A DNA stretch of 64,000 nt, taken from NCBI GenBank assembly GCA_036388475.1, contig DASVRT010000095.1, positions 62,001 through 126,000 of the forward strand. Direction: 5' to 3'. A program made the translations under genes and the position numbers. The notes beneath the pieces are model-generated. The model was not told the DNA's origin. It was given only the letters and a program-made list of their open reading frames with translations, and did not search any database. Below are positions 8,638-16,942 of this stretch, piece by piece. This DNA is from JALZHR01 sp036388475 (lineage in GTDB: Bacteria; Acidobacteriota; Blastocatellia; Pyrinomonadales; Pyrinomonadaceae). Numbering within the stretch: position 1 is the stretch's first letter; the number at the start of each line of letters is the position of its first letter.

Positions 8638-9606
8638 TTATTTTCGCTCGACCATAATCAGCGGCGAATCTTTTTCCTCGCTGTTCGCGTAAATCGCTTT
8701 GCCGTCCGCCGCGTAAGCAATCGCTTCGCCCTGCGCGCGCTGCCCGAGCTCGATTTTCTGCGGTTTCTGTTTCCAGATTTCGTCAAAATTCTTCGCCTGT
8801 TTGGGCAAAACGATTTCGTAAGCCGCAAAATAATCGCAGACGACGACGCGCCTGCCGTCGGGCGAAATCGAGCCGCCGGTCAGAAGCCCGTTCGGAATAG
8901 CGGGAACGGTGAAATCCGTGATTTTTTCGAGCGTATTCGTTTTGCTCGAATCAAATCCGGCTTTGAGTTTATAAACGGCTGACGCGCTGCTCACGCTTTT
9001 TGACAAAACATAAATGTCGCCGCTTCCCGGATGAACCATTAAAGTTTCGGCATCGTGCCTGATATCGGGATACTCGAATTTTATCGCTTCGGCGGCTTCG
9101 GTCGAAAGCGGATTTTTTTTGCTCGAATCCGTGCCGCCGGAAACGGACGGCTCTTTGAGCTTGTAAACGGTAAATTCGCCGCGCGAGCGGGAATTGTTGC
9201 CGATTTCGCCGATGTACAGAAAACATCCCGATTGCTCTTTGCGAATCGCCAAATCTTCCCAATCGGTATTTTTCGCGCCCTCGACTTTAAAAGTCGCGAG
9301 TTTTTTCCCGGTTTTGTCGAGCGCAAAGATAAAAGCGCTGTTGCCGGAATCGTTGTGCGTCCATAAAATATCGGGCTGGCACGGCGAATTCACCAAGCCG
9401 CTGCTTTCCGAGATTTCGTCGGAATCAATTGTGCCGACGACTTTCGGTTCTTTATAATCGGCTGATTTCTGATTGTTGGCGGCGCTCGTGTTATTCTTTG
9501 ATTTCGAATCGTTTGAGGAAATCAAAAGACAAGCGGAAAAAATCACGCAAATTGCGCCGAAGCAAATGACATAAGCGAAGATTTTGGGTATATTTCTTTT
9601 CAACAT
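8638..9606 (-). CDS. Putative lipoprotein, beta-propeller-like
   Basis: A 322-residue protein with a lipoprotein signal sequence (hydrophobic stretch to IFSAC, lipidated Cys near residue 26) and a Ser/Asn/Lys-rich linker. The body contains LWTHNDSGNSAFIFALD, NTDWEDLAI, and repeated sheet-like segments such as GGSISPDGRRVVVCDY. This suggests a secreted propeller of the kind found in outer-surface lipoproteins. No catalytic motif was recognised, so no enzymatic role is given. It is divergent from speD (80 bp between starts) and convergent with the TPR gene. Confidence 0.75.
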   Translation of the reverse strand: MLKRNIPKIFAYVICFGAICVIFSACLLISSNDSKSKNNTSAANNQKSADYKEPKVVGTIDSDEISESSGLVNSPCQPDILWTHNDSGNSAFIFALDKTGKKLATFKVEGAKNTDWEDLAIRKEQSGCFLYIGEIGNNSRSRGEFTVYKLKEPSVSGGTDSSKKNPLSTEAAEAIKFEYPDIRHDAETLMVHPGSGDIYVLSKSVSSASAVYKLKAGFDSSKTNTLEKITDFTVPAIPNGLLTGGSISPDGRRVVVCDYFAAYEIVLPKQAKNFDEIWKQKPQKIELGQRAQGEAIAYAADGKAIYANSEEKDSPLIMVERK

Positions 9607-9686
9607 ACTTCGTCAAACGATTATAACGCCAATTCGTTTTGCAAGGTTCAGTAAACTTTATAAATCTTTTTTCGTAAATTCAATTA

Positions 9687-10079
9687 ATGCTGGTTGGAAC
9701 TGAATGGATAATTGATGCCTTCGATTGCGACGCCGAAAAACTGCGCGATATTGCAATGCTGCGCAGCATTTTTTCGCTCGTCGTCAAAGATTTACAATTA
9801 AAGGTTATCGACGAAGTCTGGCACCAGTTTCCGGGCGAGCGCGGCGTGACCGGCTTTAATCTTTTGAGCGAATCGCATCTCGCCTGTCACACTTATCCCG
9901 AAAACGCAACCGCGACATTTAATTTATATTGCTGCCGGACGCGTCCCGAATGGAACTGGACGGAAAATTTAAACGAAATACTCGGCGCAAAAAACGTGTC
10001 GATTCAAAAAGTCGAGCGCGGGCGTTCGCCATCCGGAATCCGGAATCCGAAATCCAAAATCGTTGGGGGTGAAGCTTGA
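9687..10079 (+). CDS. speD: S-adenosylmethionine decarboxylase proenzyme (SpeD)
   Basis: SpeD makes decarboxylated S-adenosylmethionine, the aminopropyl donor for spermidine. The protein begins LVGTEWIIDAFDCD. The self-cleavage site lies in LLSESHLACHTYPENATA; the serine of ESH becomes the pyruvoyl group. CCRTRPEW is the conserved later segment. It heads a cluster that also holds a spermidine synthase-like protein at 12631, so the pathway fits. The last 16 codons are a tandem array of 7-bp repeats read as coding sequence (SGIRNPKSKI), beyond the normal end of the family. The stop TGA overlaps the TTG start of the next gene, suggesting translational coupling. Confidence 0.93.
   Translation: MLVGTEWIIDAFDCDAEKLRDIAMLRSIFSLVVKDLQLKVIDEVWHQFPGERGVTGFNLLSESHLACHTYPENATATFNLYCCRTRPEWNWTENLNEILGAKNVSIQKVERGRSPSGIRNPKSKIVGGEA
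10031..10062 (+). repeat. Heptad-period repeat inside the speD 3' end
   Basis: ATCCGGA, ATCCGGA, ATCCGAA, ATCCAAA, ATCG: four and a half 7-mers with stepwise changes, read as codons for the SpeD tail. Confidence 0.85.
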
Positions 10080-12022
10080 GCGTTCTGAAAGCGAATTGTC
10101 CTTCGTGCGCCGCGCCGATTGAATTTAAAGCCGGCTCGACGATTGTTCTGGTCTGCCCGTTTTGCCGGTCGGCGGTCGCGCGCACCGACCGCGCGTTGCA
10201 GGATTTGGGAAAAGTCGCCGAAATTGTCGATTCGCAGTCGCCTCTGCGTCTGGGTTTAAAAGGCGAATGGCGCGGGCAGCGTTTCGAACTCACGGGACGC
10301 GCGCAGCTTCGCCACGACCTCGGCGGATTCTGGGACGAATGGTACGCGACGTTTTCCAACGGCTGGGTCGGCTGGCTCGCCGAGGCGCAAGGGAAATTTT
10401 ATCTGACTTTTTTCCAGAAATTGCCGGACGGCGCGCAGCTTCCGCCGTTCGAATATTTGCAGCTCGGTCAGGCATTGACGGAAATTCCGAGTAAAACGCC
10501 TTTGCTGGTGGCGGAAAAAGGTACGGCGACATCGGTGGCGGCGGACGGCGAAATTCCGTATCAGCTGATGCCGAACGAGCGCAGCAATTACGCGGATTTG
10601 GCGGGCGCCGGAAATGCTTTCGGCACGATTGATTACGGTATGAATCCGCCGCTCGCGTTTATCGGCGAGCAGGTTTCGCTGGCTGATATTGGTTTGGCAA
10701 ACGCGCGACCCGCCGAGCGTGAAGCGCGGCGCGTGGCTTCGGCGGCGATGGGCTGTCCGAATTGCGGCGGACCTTTAAATCTGGCGGCGCCGGACAAATC
10801 CGAGCGTGTGACGTGTCCGAACTGCGATTCGCTGCTCGAAGTCAATCAGGGAAATCTGCGCTGGCTGAACGCGCTGAAGCCTTCGCCCGACCAGCACAAA
10901 TTCGATTTGGAAATCGGGATGAAAGGCGCGTTTAAGGACGGCGTCGAGATGACGATTATCGGCGCGGTCGTGCGCAGCGTGACGGTCGAAGGCATCCAAT
11001 ATTTCTGGCACGAATACCTGCTCTACAATCCGCAAATCGGTTTTCGCTGGCTGGTTCATTCCGACAATCACTGGAATTACGTCGAGCCGGTCAACCCGGC
11101 GGAAGTCACGAATTTCGGCAACACGGCGAATTACGGCGGCAAGACGTTCAAGATTTTTCAGGACGCTCCGGCGCGCGTCGAATACGTCAAAGGCGAATTT
11201 TACTGGCGCGTCGAGGTCGGCGAAATGGTGCGCGCGATTGATTACGTCAAAGCTCCGCAGATGCTCTCGTGCGAAACGACGCAGAACGAGATAAATTGGT
11301 CTTTGGGAACTTATATGACCAACGCCGAAATCCAGAAAATCTTCGGCGTCGAAAATCTCGCCGCGCCGTGGTCGGTCGCGCCCAATCAACCTTTCACCGG
11401 CGGTTTCTATATCAAATGGGGCTTTGCGATGCTCGGCTTGCTGATTATCGTCGCTATTTTTATGCTTCCGCTGACCGGCTCGACGGCGACCGTAATGTCG
11501 GAAAATCTGACGCTTCAGCCGACGACCAGCGCAACGACGCCGCAGACGATTTTCAGCCAGCCTTTTCAGTTGAAGGGAAACCGCAATGTCAGAATTTCAG
11601 CTTCCGCGCCGGTCAGCAATTCTTATGCGGAATTGGATATTGATTTGGTCAACGAGCAGAACAATGAGGTCGAATCGGTCAGTATACCGATTGAATATTA
11701 TCAGGGCGTCGAAGACGGCGAATCGTGGACGGAAGGCGGGCAGACGGGCGATTCGACCATTTCGTCGCTTCCGGCGGGAAGATATATGCTGCGACTGGAA
11801 GGCACGTGGCAGAATTTTCAGCAGCCATTACCCGTCGCGGTCAAGGTCGAGCAGAACGTCACGCGCGGGATGAATTTCTGCTGCGCTTTTCTGGTGCTGG
11901 CGCTCGTGCCGTTCTTTTCGCTGTTTCGCAAATGGATGTTTGAATCGCGGCGCTGGAGCGAAAGTATGTTCAGCGGCGGCAATTCCGGCAGCGGCGATTC
12001 AAGCGGCGGCGGAGATGAATAA
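10076..12022 (+). CDS. DUF4178-type protein with zinc ribbons and membrane anchor
   Basis: A 648-residue protein of unknown biochemistry. It starts with a zinc ribbon (CPSCAAPIEF to VCPFC) and has a second one near residue 225 (CPNCGGPLNL to CPNC). Each is paired with a beta-rich DUF4178-like domain containing a WYATF / YFWHEYLLY type segment. Two hydrophobic helices follow (FAMLGLLIIVAIFMLPL near residue 455, and FCCAFLVLALVPFFSLF near 615) and the tail is Gly/Ser-rich. The start is TTG at 10076, overlapping the speD stop and preceded by GGGGGTGA. DUF4178 genes are known to sit beside speD, DUF350 and spermidine synthase-like genes, as here; the shared function is not established. Confidence 0.82.
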   Translation: MSVLKANCPSCAAPIEFKAGSTIVLVCPFCRSAVARTDRALQDLGKVAEIVDSQSPLRLGLKGEWRGQRFELTGRAQLRHDLGGFWDEWYATFSNGWVGWLAEAQGKFYLTFFQKLPDGAQLPPFEYLQLGQALTEIPSKTPLLVAEKGTATSVAADGEIPYQLMPNERSNYADLAGAGNAFGTIDYGMNPPLAFIGEQVSLADIGLANARPAEREARRVASAAMGCPNCGGPLNLAAPDKSERVTCPNCDSLLEVNQGNLRWLNALKPSPDQHKFDLEIGMKGAFKDGVEMTIIGAVVRSVTVEGIQYFWHEYLLYNPQIGFRWLVHSDNHWNYVEPVNPAEVTNFGNTANYGGKTFKIFQDAPARVEYVKGEFYWRVEVGEMVRAIDYVKAPQMLSCETTQNEINWSLGTYMTNAEIQKIFGVENLAAPWSVAPNQPFTGGFYIKWGFAMLGLLIIVAIFMLPLTGSTATVMSENLTLQPTTSATTPQTIFSQPFQLKGNRNVRISASAPVSNSYAELDIDLVNEQNNEVESVSIPIEYYQGVEDGESWTEGGQTGDSTISSLPAGRYMLRLEGTWQNFQQPLPVAVKVEQNVTRGMNFCCAFLVLALVPFFSLFRKWMFESRRWSESMFSGGNSGSGDSSGGGDE

Positions 12023-12034
12023 TTATTTAGTCGA

Positions 12035-12139
12035 TGGTCAGTGGTCGGCGGTCGGTGGTCGGTTGAATGAAAATTGCTTTCCCGAATTTATTTCAACTAA
12101 TCACCGACTAACGACCGCCGACCACTGACCACTGACAAA
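12035..12139. repeat. Heptad-period repeat array, inverted arms
   Basis: Fifteen 7-mers in register. The left arm is TGGTCAG, TGGTCGG, CGGTCGG, TGGTCGG; the right arm is CGACCGC, CGACCAC, TGACCAC, TGACAAA, its complement. It separates the DUF4178 gene from the small membrane ORF. Confidence 0.85.
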
Positions 12140-12142
12140 ATT

Positions 12143-12289
12143 ATGTTAAAAACACTTTTTCTGGTTTTCAGCAGCGGAGTGCTTCTGCTTTATCTTTCGT
12201 CATCCTGGATGGGCTGGGAGTTTGCCAATTCGGGCAGCCGTTCGATGTTTAGAGTGCCGTTTGTCGGCGGATTTCGTGGAGGAAAATAA
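12143..12289 (+). CDS. Small 48-residue membrane protein
   Basis: A short ORF with an ATG at 12143 and a TAA at 12289. The peptide begins MLKTLFLVFSSGVLLLYLSS, a single hydrophobic helix, and continues WMGWEFANSGSRSMF to a Gly/Arg end. It lies between the DUF4178 and DUF350 genes, in the same orientation, and its 3' end supplies GGAGG just before the DUF350 start, so the two are probably translated together. I do not recognise a named family. The lack of frame disruption, the membrane helix and the position support a real gene. Confidence 0.65.
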   Translation: MLKTLFLVFSSGVLLLYLSSSWMGWEFANSGSRSMFRVPFVGGFRGGK

Positions 12290-12294
12290 AATAA

Positions 12295-12549
12295 ATGTTG
12301 AGTTCAATTTTTAAATTTCACGCTTTGGCGATGATTGTTAAACTGGATGCGTTGTTGGAAGTTTTGGTCACAACTCTGATTTTCGTCACCATCGGCATCG
12401 TTTTCTTTGCCGTCGCCTATTTTATTTTGGGCAGAATGTTTCCGATTCACAAGGAAATCGAGGAAGACCAGAATACGGCGCTCGGCATCGTCATCGGTTC
12501 GATAATGATTGGCATCGCCATCATCATCGCCGCCGCTATTAACGGATAA
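12295..12549 (+). CDS. DUF350 small membrane protein
   Basis: An 84-residue protein with two or three hydrophobic helices: VLVTTLIFVTIGIVFFAVAY, then after HKEIEEDQNTALG the helix IVIGSIMIGIAIIIAAAI. The acidic loop followed by ALGIVIGSIMIGIAI is the DUF350 signature. DUF350 proteins recur near spermidine or glutathionylspermidine synthase-like genes and PspA-type genes in other bacteria. The preceding ORF ends in GGAGG, which serves as ribosome site. Probably works at the inner membrane with the neighbouring gene products; the biochemical role is unknown. Confidence 0.85.
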   Translation: MLSSIFKFHALAMIVKLDALLEVLVTTLIFVTIGIVFFAVAYFILGRMFPIHKEIEEDQNTALGIVIGSIMIGIAIIIAAAING

Positions 12550-12552
12550 AAA

Positions 12553-12630
12553 GAGTCGAGAGTCGTGAATCGAGAGTCGAGAGAGAAGTTCTGACCCTCG
12601 ACTCTCGACTCTTCGACTCTCGACTCTATA
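12553..12630. repeat. Heptad-period repeat array, inverted arms
   Basis: GAGTCGA, GAGTCGT, GAATCGA, GAGTCGA on the left; CCCTCGA, CTCTCGA, CTCTTCGA (one 8-mer), CTCTCGA on the right. It ends directly at the ATG at 12631. Confidence 0.85.
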
Positions 12631-14151
12631 ATGAACAGAATTCCTCTTTTATTCTTAAACGTCATCATCATCGCCACGTGCGGCTTGATTTATGAACTGC
12701 TCGCCGGAACGCTCGCCAGCTACGTGCTCGGCGATTCGGTCACGCAGTTTTCGCTGATAATCGGCATTTATCTTTTCGCGATGGGCGTCGGCTCGTGGCT
12801 GTCGGGTTTTCTCGATAAAAATTTAGCCCGCCGCTTTCTGGAAATCGAGCTGGCGGTCGCCGTGGTCGGCGGATTCAGCGCGCCGATTCTTTTTCTGACC
12901 TTCGCCAACGTTTCCTATTTCAACCTGATTCTCTACTCGATGGTTTTCGCCATCGGAACGCTCGTCGGATTGGAAATTCCGCTTTTGATGCGGATTTTAA
13001 AGGACGAGCTGGATTTTAAAAAACTCGTCTCGCGCGTGCTGGCGCTCGATTACGTCGGCGCGCTGGTCGCCTCGCTTTTGTTCCCGATATTTCTCGTGCC
13101 GAAACTCGGACTCAATCGCACTTCGCTGCTTTTCGGAATGCTCAACGCCGGAGTCGGAATCTGGGGCACGTGGCTGATGGAAAATCTGCTCAAAAAACGC
13201 GACGCGAATATTTTAAGAATCAACGGCTTCGTCATCATACTGTTGCTTCTCGTCGCGTTTATCAAAGCCGATACGCTCACGTCTTTAGCCGAGGACGCGC
13301 TTTTTCCCGACAATATTATTTTTGCCAAAAGCTCGCATTATCAACGAATTATCGTCACCAAAGGCAAAACCGGCTACGCACTTTTTCTGAACGGAAACCT
13401 GCAATTCAATTCTTTTGACGAATACCGCTATCACGAAGCCCTGGTTCATCCGGCGTTTGCCGCTTACGGCGCAAATCCGAAAAGAATTCTGGTTCTCGGC
13501 GGCGGCGACGGTTTGGCGGTGCGCGAGATTCTGAAATATCCGACGGTCGAATCCGTGACGCTCGTCGACCTCGACCCGGAAATGACGAAAGTTTCAAAAT
13601 CCGTTCCGGCGCTGGGCGAGCTGAACAAACATTCGCTCGAAGACGCGCGCGTTTCGATTATCAATAACGACGCTTTCGTCTGGCTGGACAACGACGAAAT
13701 CGAGCCTTTCGACGTGGCAATCGTCGATTTTCCCGACCCGAACAATTTCGCGCTCGGAAAGCTCTACACGACGCGTTTTTATAATCTGCTGAAGTCGAAA
13801 TTAAAGCCCGATTCGGCAGTCGTCATTCAAACGACCTCGCCGCTTTTCGCGCGCCAATCTTACTGGTGCATCGTCAAAACAATGGAAACCGCCGGTTTTT
13901 CCGTCAAACCTTATCAAACAACCGTGCCGAGCTTCGGCATCTGGGGCTACGCCCTGGCGAAAATTCAGCCGTTTGAAACTCCTTCGAAACTGTCTGAAAA
14001 CATCGAACTCAAATTTCTAAATGACCAATCTTTCGCCTCGATGTTCGTTTTTCCGGCAGACATTTCCAGACTTGAAGACGTCGAGATAAACCGCCTCGAC
14101 AATCAGGCTTTAGTGCGTTATTACGAAGCCGAATGGCGCAGGTTCGAGTAG
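12631..14151 (+). CDS. Membrane-fused spermidine synthase-like aminopropyltransferase
   Basis: A 506-residue protein. The first 210 residues are hydrophobic and form about seven helices (from LLFLNVIIIATCGLIYELLA). The C-terminal half is a spermidine synthase fold: ILVLGGGDGLAVREILKY is the nucleotide-binding loop, VTLVDLDPEMT binds the donor, and DFPDPNNFALGKLYTTRFY contains the catalytic Asp region. HYQRIIVTKG and FLNGNLQFNSFDEYRYHEAL are also family-typical. By family it moves an aminopropyl group from decarboxylated AdoMet (SpeD product) to an amine, probably at the membrane. Acceptor not deducible. The FAD oxidase gene begins 4 bp after its stop, so they form one unit. Confidence 0.88.
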   Translation: MNRIPLLFLNVIIIATCGLIYELLAGTLASYVLGDSVTQFSLIIGIYLFAMGVGSWLSGFLDKNLARRFLEIELAVAVVGGFSAPILFLTFANVSYFNLILYSMVFAIGTLVGLEIPLLMRILKDELDFKKLVSRVLALDYVGALVASLLFPIFLVPKLGLNRTSLLFGMLNAGVGIWGTWLMENLLKKRDANILRINGFVIILLLLVAFIKADTLTSLAEDALFPDNIIFAKSSHYQRIIVTKGKTGYALFLNGNLQFNSFDEYRYHEALVHPAFAAYGANPKRILVLGGGDGLAVREILKYPTVESVTLVDLDPEMTKVSKSVPALGELNKHSLEDARVSIINNDAFVWLDNDEIEPFDVAIVDFPDPNNFALGKLYTTRFYNLLKSKLKPDSAVVIQTTSPLFARQSYWCIVKTMETAGFSVKPYQTTVPSFGIWGYALAKIQPFETPSKLSENIELKFLNDQSFASMFVFPADISRLEDVEINRLDNQALVRYYEAEWRRFE

Positions 14152-14154
14152 TAA

Positions 14155-15765
14155 ATGAAATTCACGCGCCGCGAAATCTTATCCGCATTTTTAGGCTTAC
14201 CCGTTGCTCTGGCGGCGTGTCGTAATTCGCAAATGGAAAATTTTCCATCGGGCGAAATCGTCGGCGCGAATGCAAGCTTAGGTCACATCTTACGCGAAAA
14301 TCGCTCGTTTGAAGTTCCGGCGCGGAATTGGGAAAGCGTGAAAGTCGCCGTCATCGGCGGCGGCGCGGCGGGGCTTTCGGCGGCTTGGAAATTCCAAAAG
14401 GAAAATTTTACGGATTTTGTTCTGCTCGAACTGGAAAGCGCCATCGGCGGCACGGCGCGGAGCGGCAAAAATAATTTCATCGGTTATCCGTGGGGCGCGC
14501 ATTATCTGCCGGTTCCGTTTAAGGAAAACGCGGAATTGATTTCGCTGCTGGACGAAATGCATTTGACCGAAGGCAGAAGCGAAAACGGCGAAATCATCGT
14601 CGCCGAACAATTTCTGTGCCGCGAGCCGGAAGAGAGAGTTTTTTATAAAGGTCGCTGGTATGAAGGTTTATATTTGCACGCGGGCGCGGGCGCGGAAGAC
14701 AAACGCCAGTTTGCAGAATTTCAAAAACAGGTTGATTTCTGGGTAAACTGGCGCGATGCGAAAGGCAAACGCGCTTTTGTTTTGCCCGTCGCCGAATGTT
14801 CAAACGATGCGGAAGCGACCGCGCTCGACAAAATTTCCTTTGCCGGCTGGCTCGAACAAAAAGGCTTCGACTCACCGCGGCTCGTTTGGTATTGCGATTA
14901 CGCCTGCCGCGACGATTACGGTTTGAAACTGGAACAGACTTCCGCGTGGGCTGGACTTTTTTATTTCTGCTCGCGCGTTCGCCAATCGGGCGAAGAATCG
15001 CAGTCGTTCATCACTTTTCCCGAAGGCAACGGGCGCTTCGTCAATTTTCTGCACGATAAAGTCAAAGAAAAATCGCGTCTGAATACGGTCGCCGTCGAGA
15101 TAATTCCGAATGAAAAAGGCGTCGATGTCGTTTATCTCGACGCGGAAAAACAGGTTCGCGGTCTGCATTGCGAGAAAATCATTTTTGCCGCGCCGATTTT
15201 TACGGCGAAATATCTGATTCGAGATTTCAAACAAAACGCGCCGGAATACGTGAAGGAATTTGAACACAACGCCTGGTTTGTGGCGAATCTTTTTCTGAAA
15301 GACCGCCCGAAGTCGCAGTTTCAGAGAGATTTTCCGCTCGCCTGGGACAACGTGATTTACGAAAGCAATAGCTTAGGCTATGTCAACGCGACGCACCAGA
15401 AAGGAATCGATTACGGCGAGACGGTTTTCACATATTATTTCCCGATGTGCGCGCCCGACGGCAGAACGAAATTATTCGCCGCCGACTGGCGCGAGCTCGC
15501 CGACATCTGCCTGACGGATTTATCGCTGGCGCACAAAAATATTCGTGAACTGACGACCCGAATCGACATTATGCGCTGGGGACACGCGATGATAAGCCCG
15601 CGCACAAATTTCCTTTGGAACGGCGCGCGCGAACAGGCGCAAAAGCCGTTTCGCAACGTTCATTTCGCGCATTCGGATTTAAGCGGCATCGCGCTTTTCG
15701 AGGAAGCGTTTTATCACGGAATCCGCGCCGCGAGCGAGATTTTAAGGAAAACTCAAACGGGATAG
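14155..15765 (+). CDS. Exported FAD-dependent amine oxidase-like protein
   Basis: A 536-residue flavoprotein. The N-terminus (FTRREILSAFLGL, then VALAAC) looks like a Tat-type signal with a lipobox. The FAD-binding site is VAVIGGGAAGLSAAWKF, followed by LLELESAIGGTARSG, as in flavin amine oxidases and phytoene desaturase relatives. It begins 4 bp after the spermidine synthase-like gene. A plausible reading is oxidation of a polyamine or its conjugate outside the cytoplasm. That is inferred from position; the substrate residues cannot be judged by eye. Confidence 0.8.
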   Translation: MKFTRREILSAFLGLPVALAACRNSQMENFPSGEIVGANASLGHILRENRSFEVPARNWESVKVAVIGGGAAGLSAAWKFQKENFTDFVLLELESAIGGTARSGKNNFIGYPWGAHYLPVPFKENAELISLLDEMHLTEGRSENGEIIVAEQFLCREPEERVFYKGRWYEGLYLHAGAGAEDKRQFAEFQKQVDFWVNWRDAKGKRAFVLPVAECSNDAEATALDKISFAGWLEQKGFDSPRLVWYCDYACRDDYGLKLEQTSAWAGLFYFCSRVRQSGEESQSFITFPEGNGRFVNFLHDKVKEKSRLNTVAVEIIPNEKGVDVVYLDAEKQVRGLHCEKIIFAAPIFTAKYLIRDFKQNAPEYVKEFEHNAWFVANLFLKDRPKSQFQRDFPLAWDNVIYESNSLGYVNATHQKGIDYGETVFTYYFPMCAPDGRTKLFAADWRELADICLTDLSLAHKNIRELTTRIDIMRWGHAMISPRTNFLWNGAREQAQKPFRNVHFAHSDLSGIALFEEAFYHGIRAASEILRKTQTG

Positions 15766-15869
15766 AGCAGGCTTCGCGGCTTGACGAGCAGGATAATTTT
15801 TTTGTTTTTCATCGACGGATTATTTCTGCGGTTTCCTTATCCTGTCTATTCTGTTTGAATAATTTTGTA

Positions 15870-16922
15870 ATGAACGAACCGTTGTCACAACAAAAATGGC
15901 TATTCAGCGCGCCGGTTGATTTGACCGTTTTTCTCGGCAGCGCGGCTTTGTCGCTCGCGCTTTTGGCGATTGGCTGGCAATTGGGAATTTTGCACGACGA
16001 ATCGCCGGATTGGACCTGGATAACGGCTGTTTTGTTGATTGATGTCGCGCACGTCTGGTCGACTAGTTTTCGCGTTTATTTCGACACCGAAGAATTCAAA
16101 AAAAGAATCTGGCTTTACACGCTCGTGCCGCTTTCCGGTTATCTGGTCGGCGTCGCGCTTTATTCGGAATCGGCTTTGACGTTCTGGCGCGCGCTGGCGC
16201 TGGTCGCGGTTTTTCATTTTGTGCGGCAGCAATACGGCTGGGTCAATCTTTACCGCGCGAAATTGAAGGAGAAATCAAATATAACGTGGTGGATTGACGC
16301 GGCGGCGATTTATCTGGCGACCGTGTATCCGCTGGCGTTCTGGATGACGAGTTTGCCGCGCAATTTTCAATGGTTTGTGAAGGACGATTTTTTCGCTTTG
16401 CCCGTTTTGGTCGCGCAAATTCTCTTTCCGCTTTACGTTCTGGCGCTGGTTGTTTACTTCGGAAAATCCGTCTATCTTTATTTCAAAGACGGCTTTTTGA
16501 ATGTCGGCAAAGATATTGTCGTGGCGACGACCGCCGTTTGCTGGTATATCGGCATCGTCGCGCTCGATTCCGACTATGCTTTTACGGTGACGAACGTGAT
16601 AATTCACGGCGTGCCGTATTTTGCATTGATTTATTTTTATGCGCGCTCGCGCCGCGAAACCGCGCCGCGTTTTTATCAAACGCTTTCGAGCAATTGGATT
16701 GTTTTTCTGGCGACGCTCTGGGCTTTGGCGTATGTCGAAGAAATTTTCTGGCATCGCGGCGTCTGGCACGAGCGAAATTGGATGTTCGGCGCGAATTTCG
16801 AAGCCGAAAACTGGAAAACGTATCTCGTGCCGCTGCTCGCCGTTCCGCAATTGACGCATTATGTGCTGGACGGTTTCGTCTGGCGGCGCAAGTACAATTC
16901 AAATTTCCGTCTGATTAATTAG
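15870..16922 (+). CDS. Polytopic membrane protein of unknown function
   Basis: A 350-residue protein with about eight hydrophobic helices (for example VFLGSAALSLALLAIGWQL, ALPVLVAQILFPLYVLALVV). The conserved-looking polar spots are HVWSTSFRVYFD, VFHFVRQQYGWVNLY, IIHGVPYFALIYFY and VPQLTHYVLDGFVWRR. The histidines in these segments could bind a metal. I start it at the ATG at 15870 rather than at the longer ORF start at 15615, which overlaps the FAD oxidase gene in another frame. Family not recognised. It follows the FAD oxidase by about 100 bp and may belong to the polyamine module. Confidence 0.75.
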   Translation: MNEPLSQQKWLFSAPVDLTVFLGSAALSLALLAIGWQLGILHDESPDWTWITAVLLIDVAHVWSTSFRVYFDTEEFKKRIWLYTLVPLSGYLVGVALYSESALTFWRALALVAVFHFVRQQYGWVNLYRAKLKEKSNITWWIDAAAIYLATVYPLAFWMTSLPRNFQWFVKDDFFALPVLVAQILFPLYVLALVVYFGKSVYLYFKDGFLNVGKDIVVATTAVCWYIGIVALDSDYAFTVTNVIIHGVPYFALIYFYARSRRETAPRFYQTLSSNWIVFLATLWALAYVEEIFWHRGVWHERNWMFGANFEAENWKTYLVPLLAVPQLTHYVLDGFVWRRKYNSNFRLIN

Positions 16923-16942
16923 ATTTTTAACCCGAAAGAAAA

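Noticed and set aside
15615..15869. Upstream extension of the polytopic membrane protein
   Set aside because: It overlaps the end of the FAD oxidase gene in another frame and encodes no membrane-like sequence.
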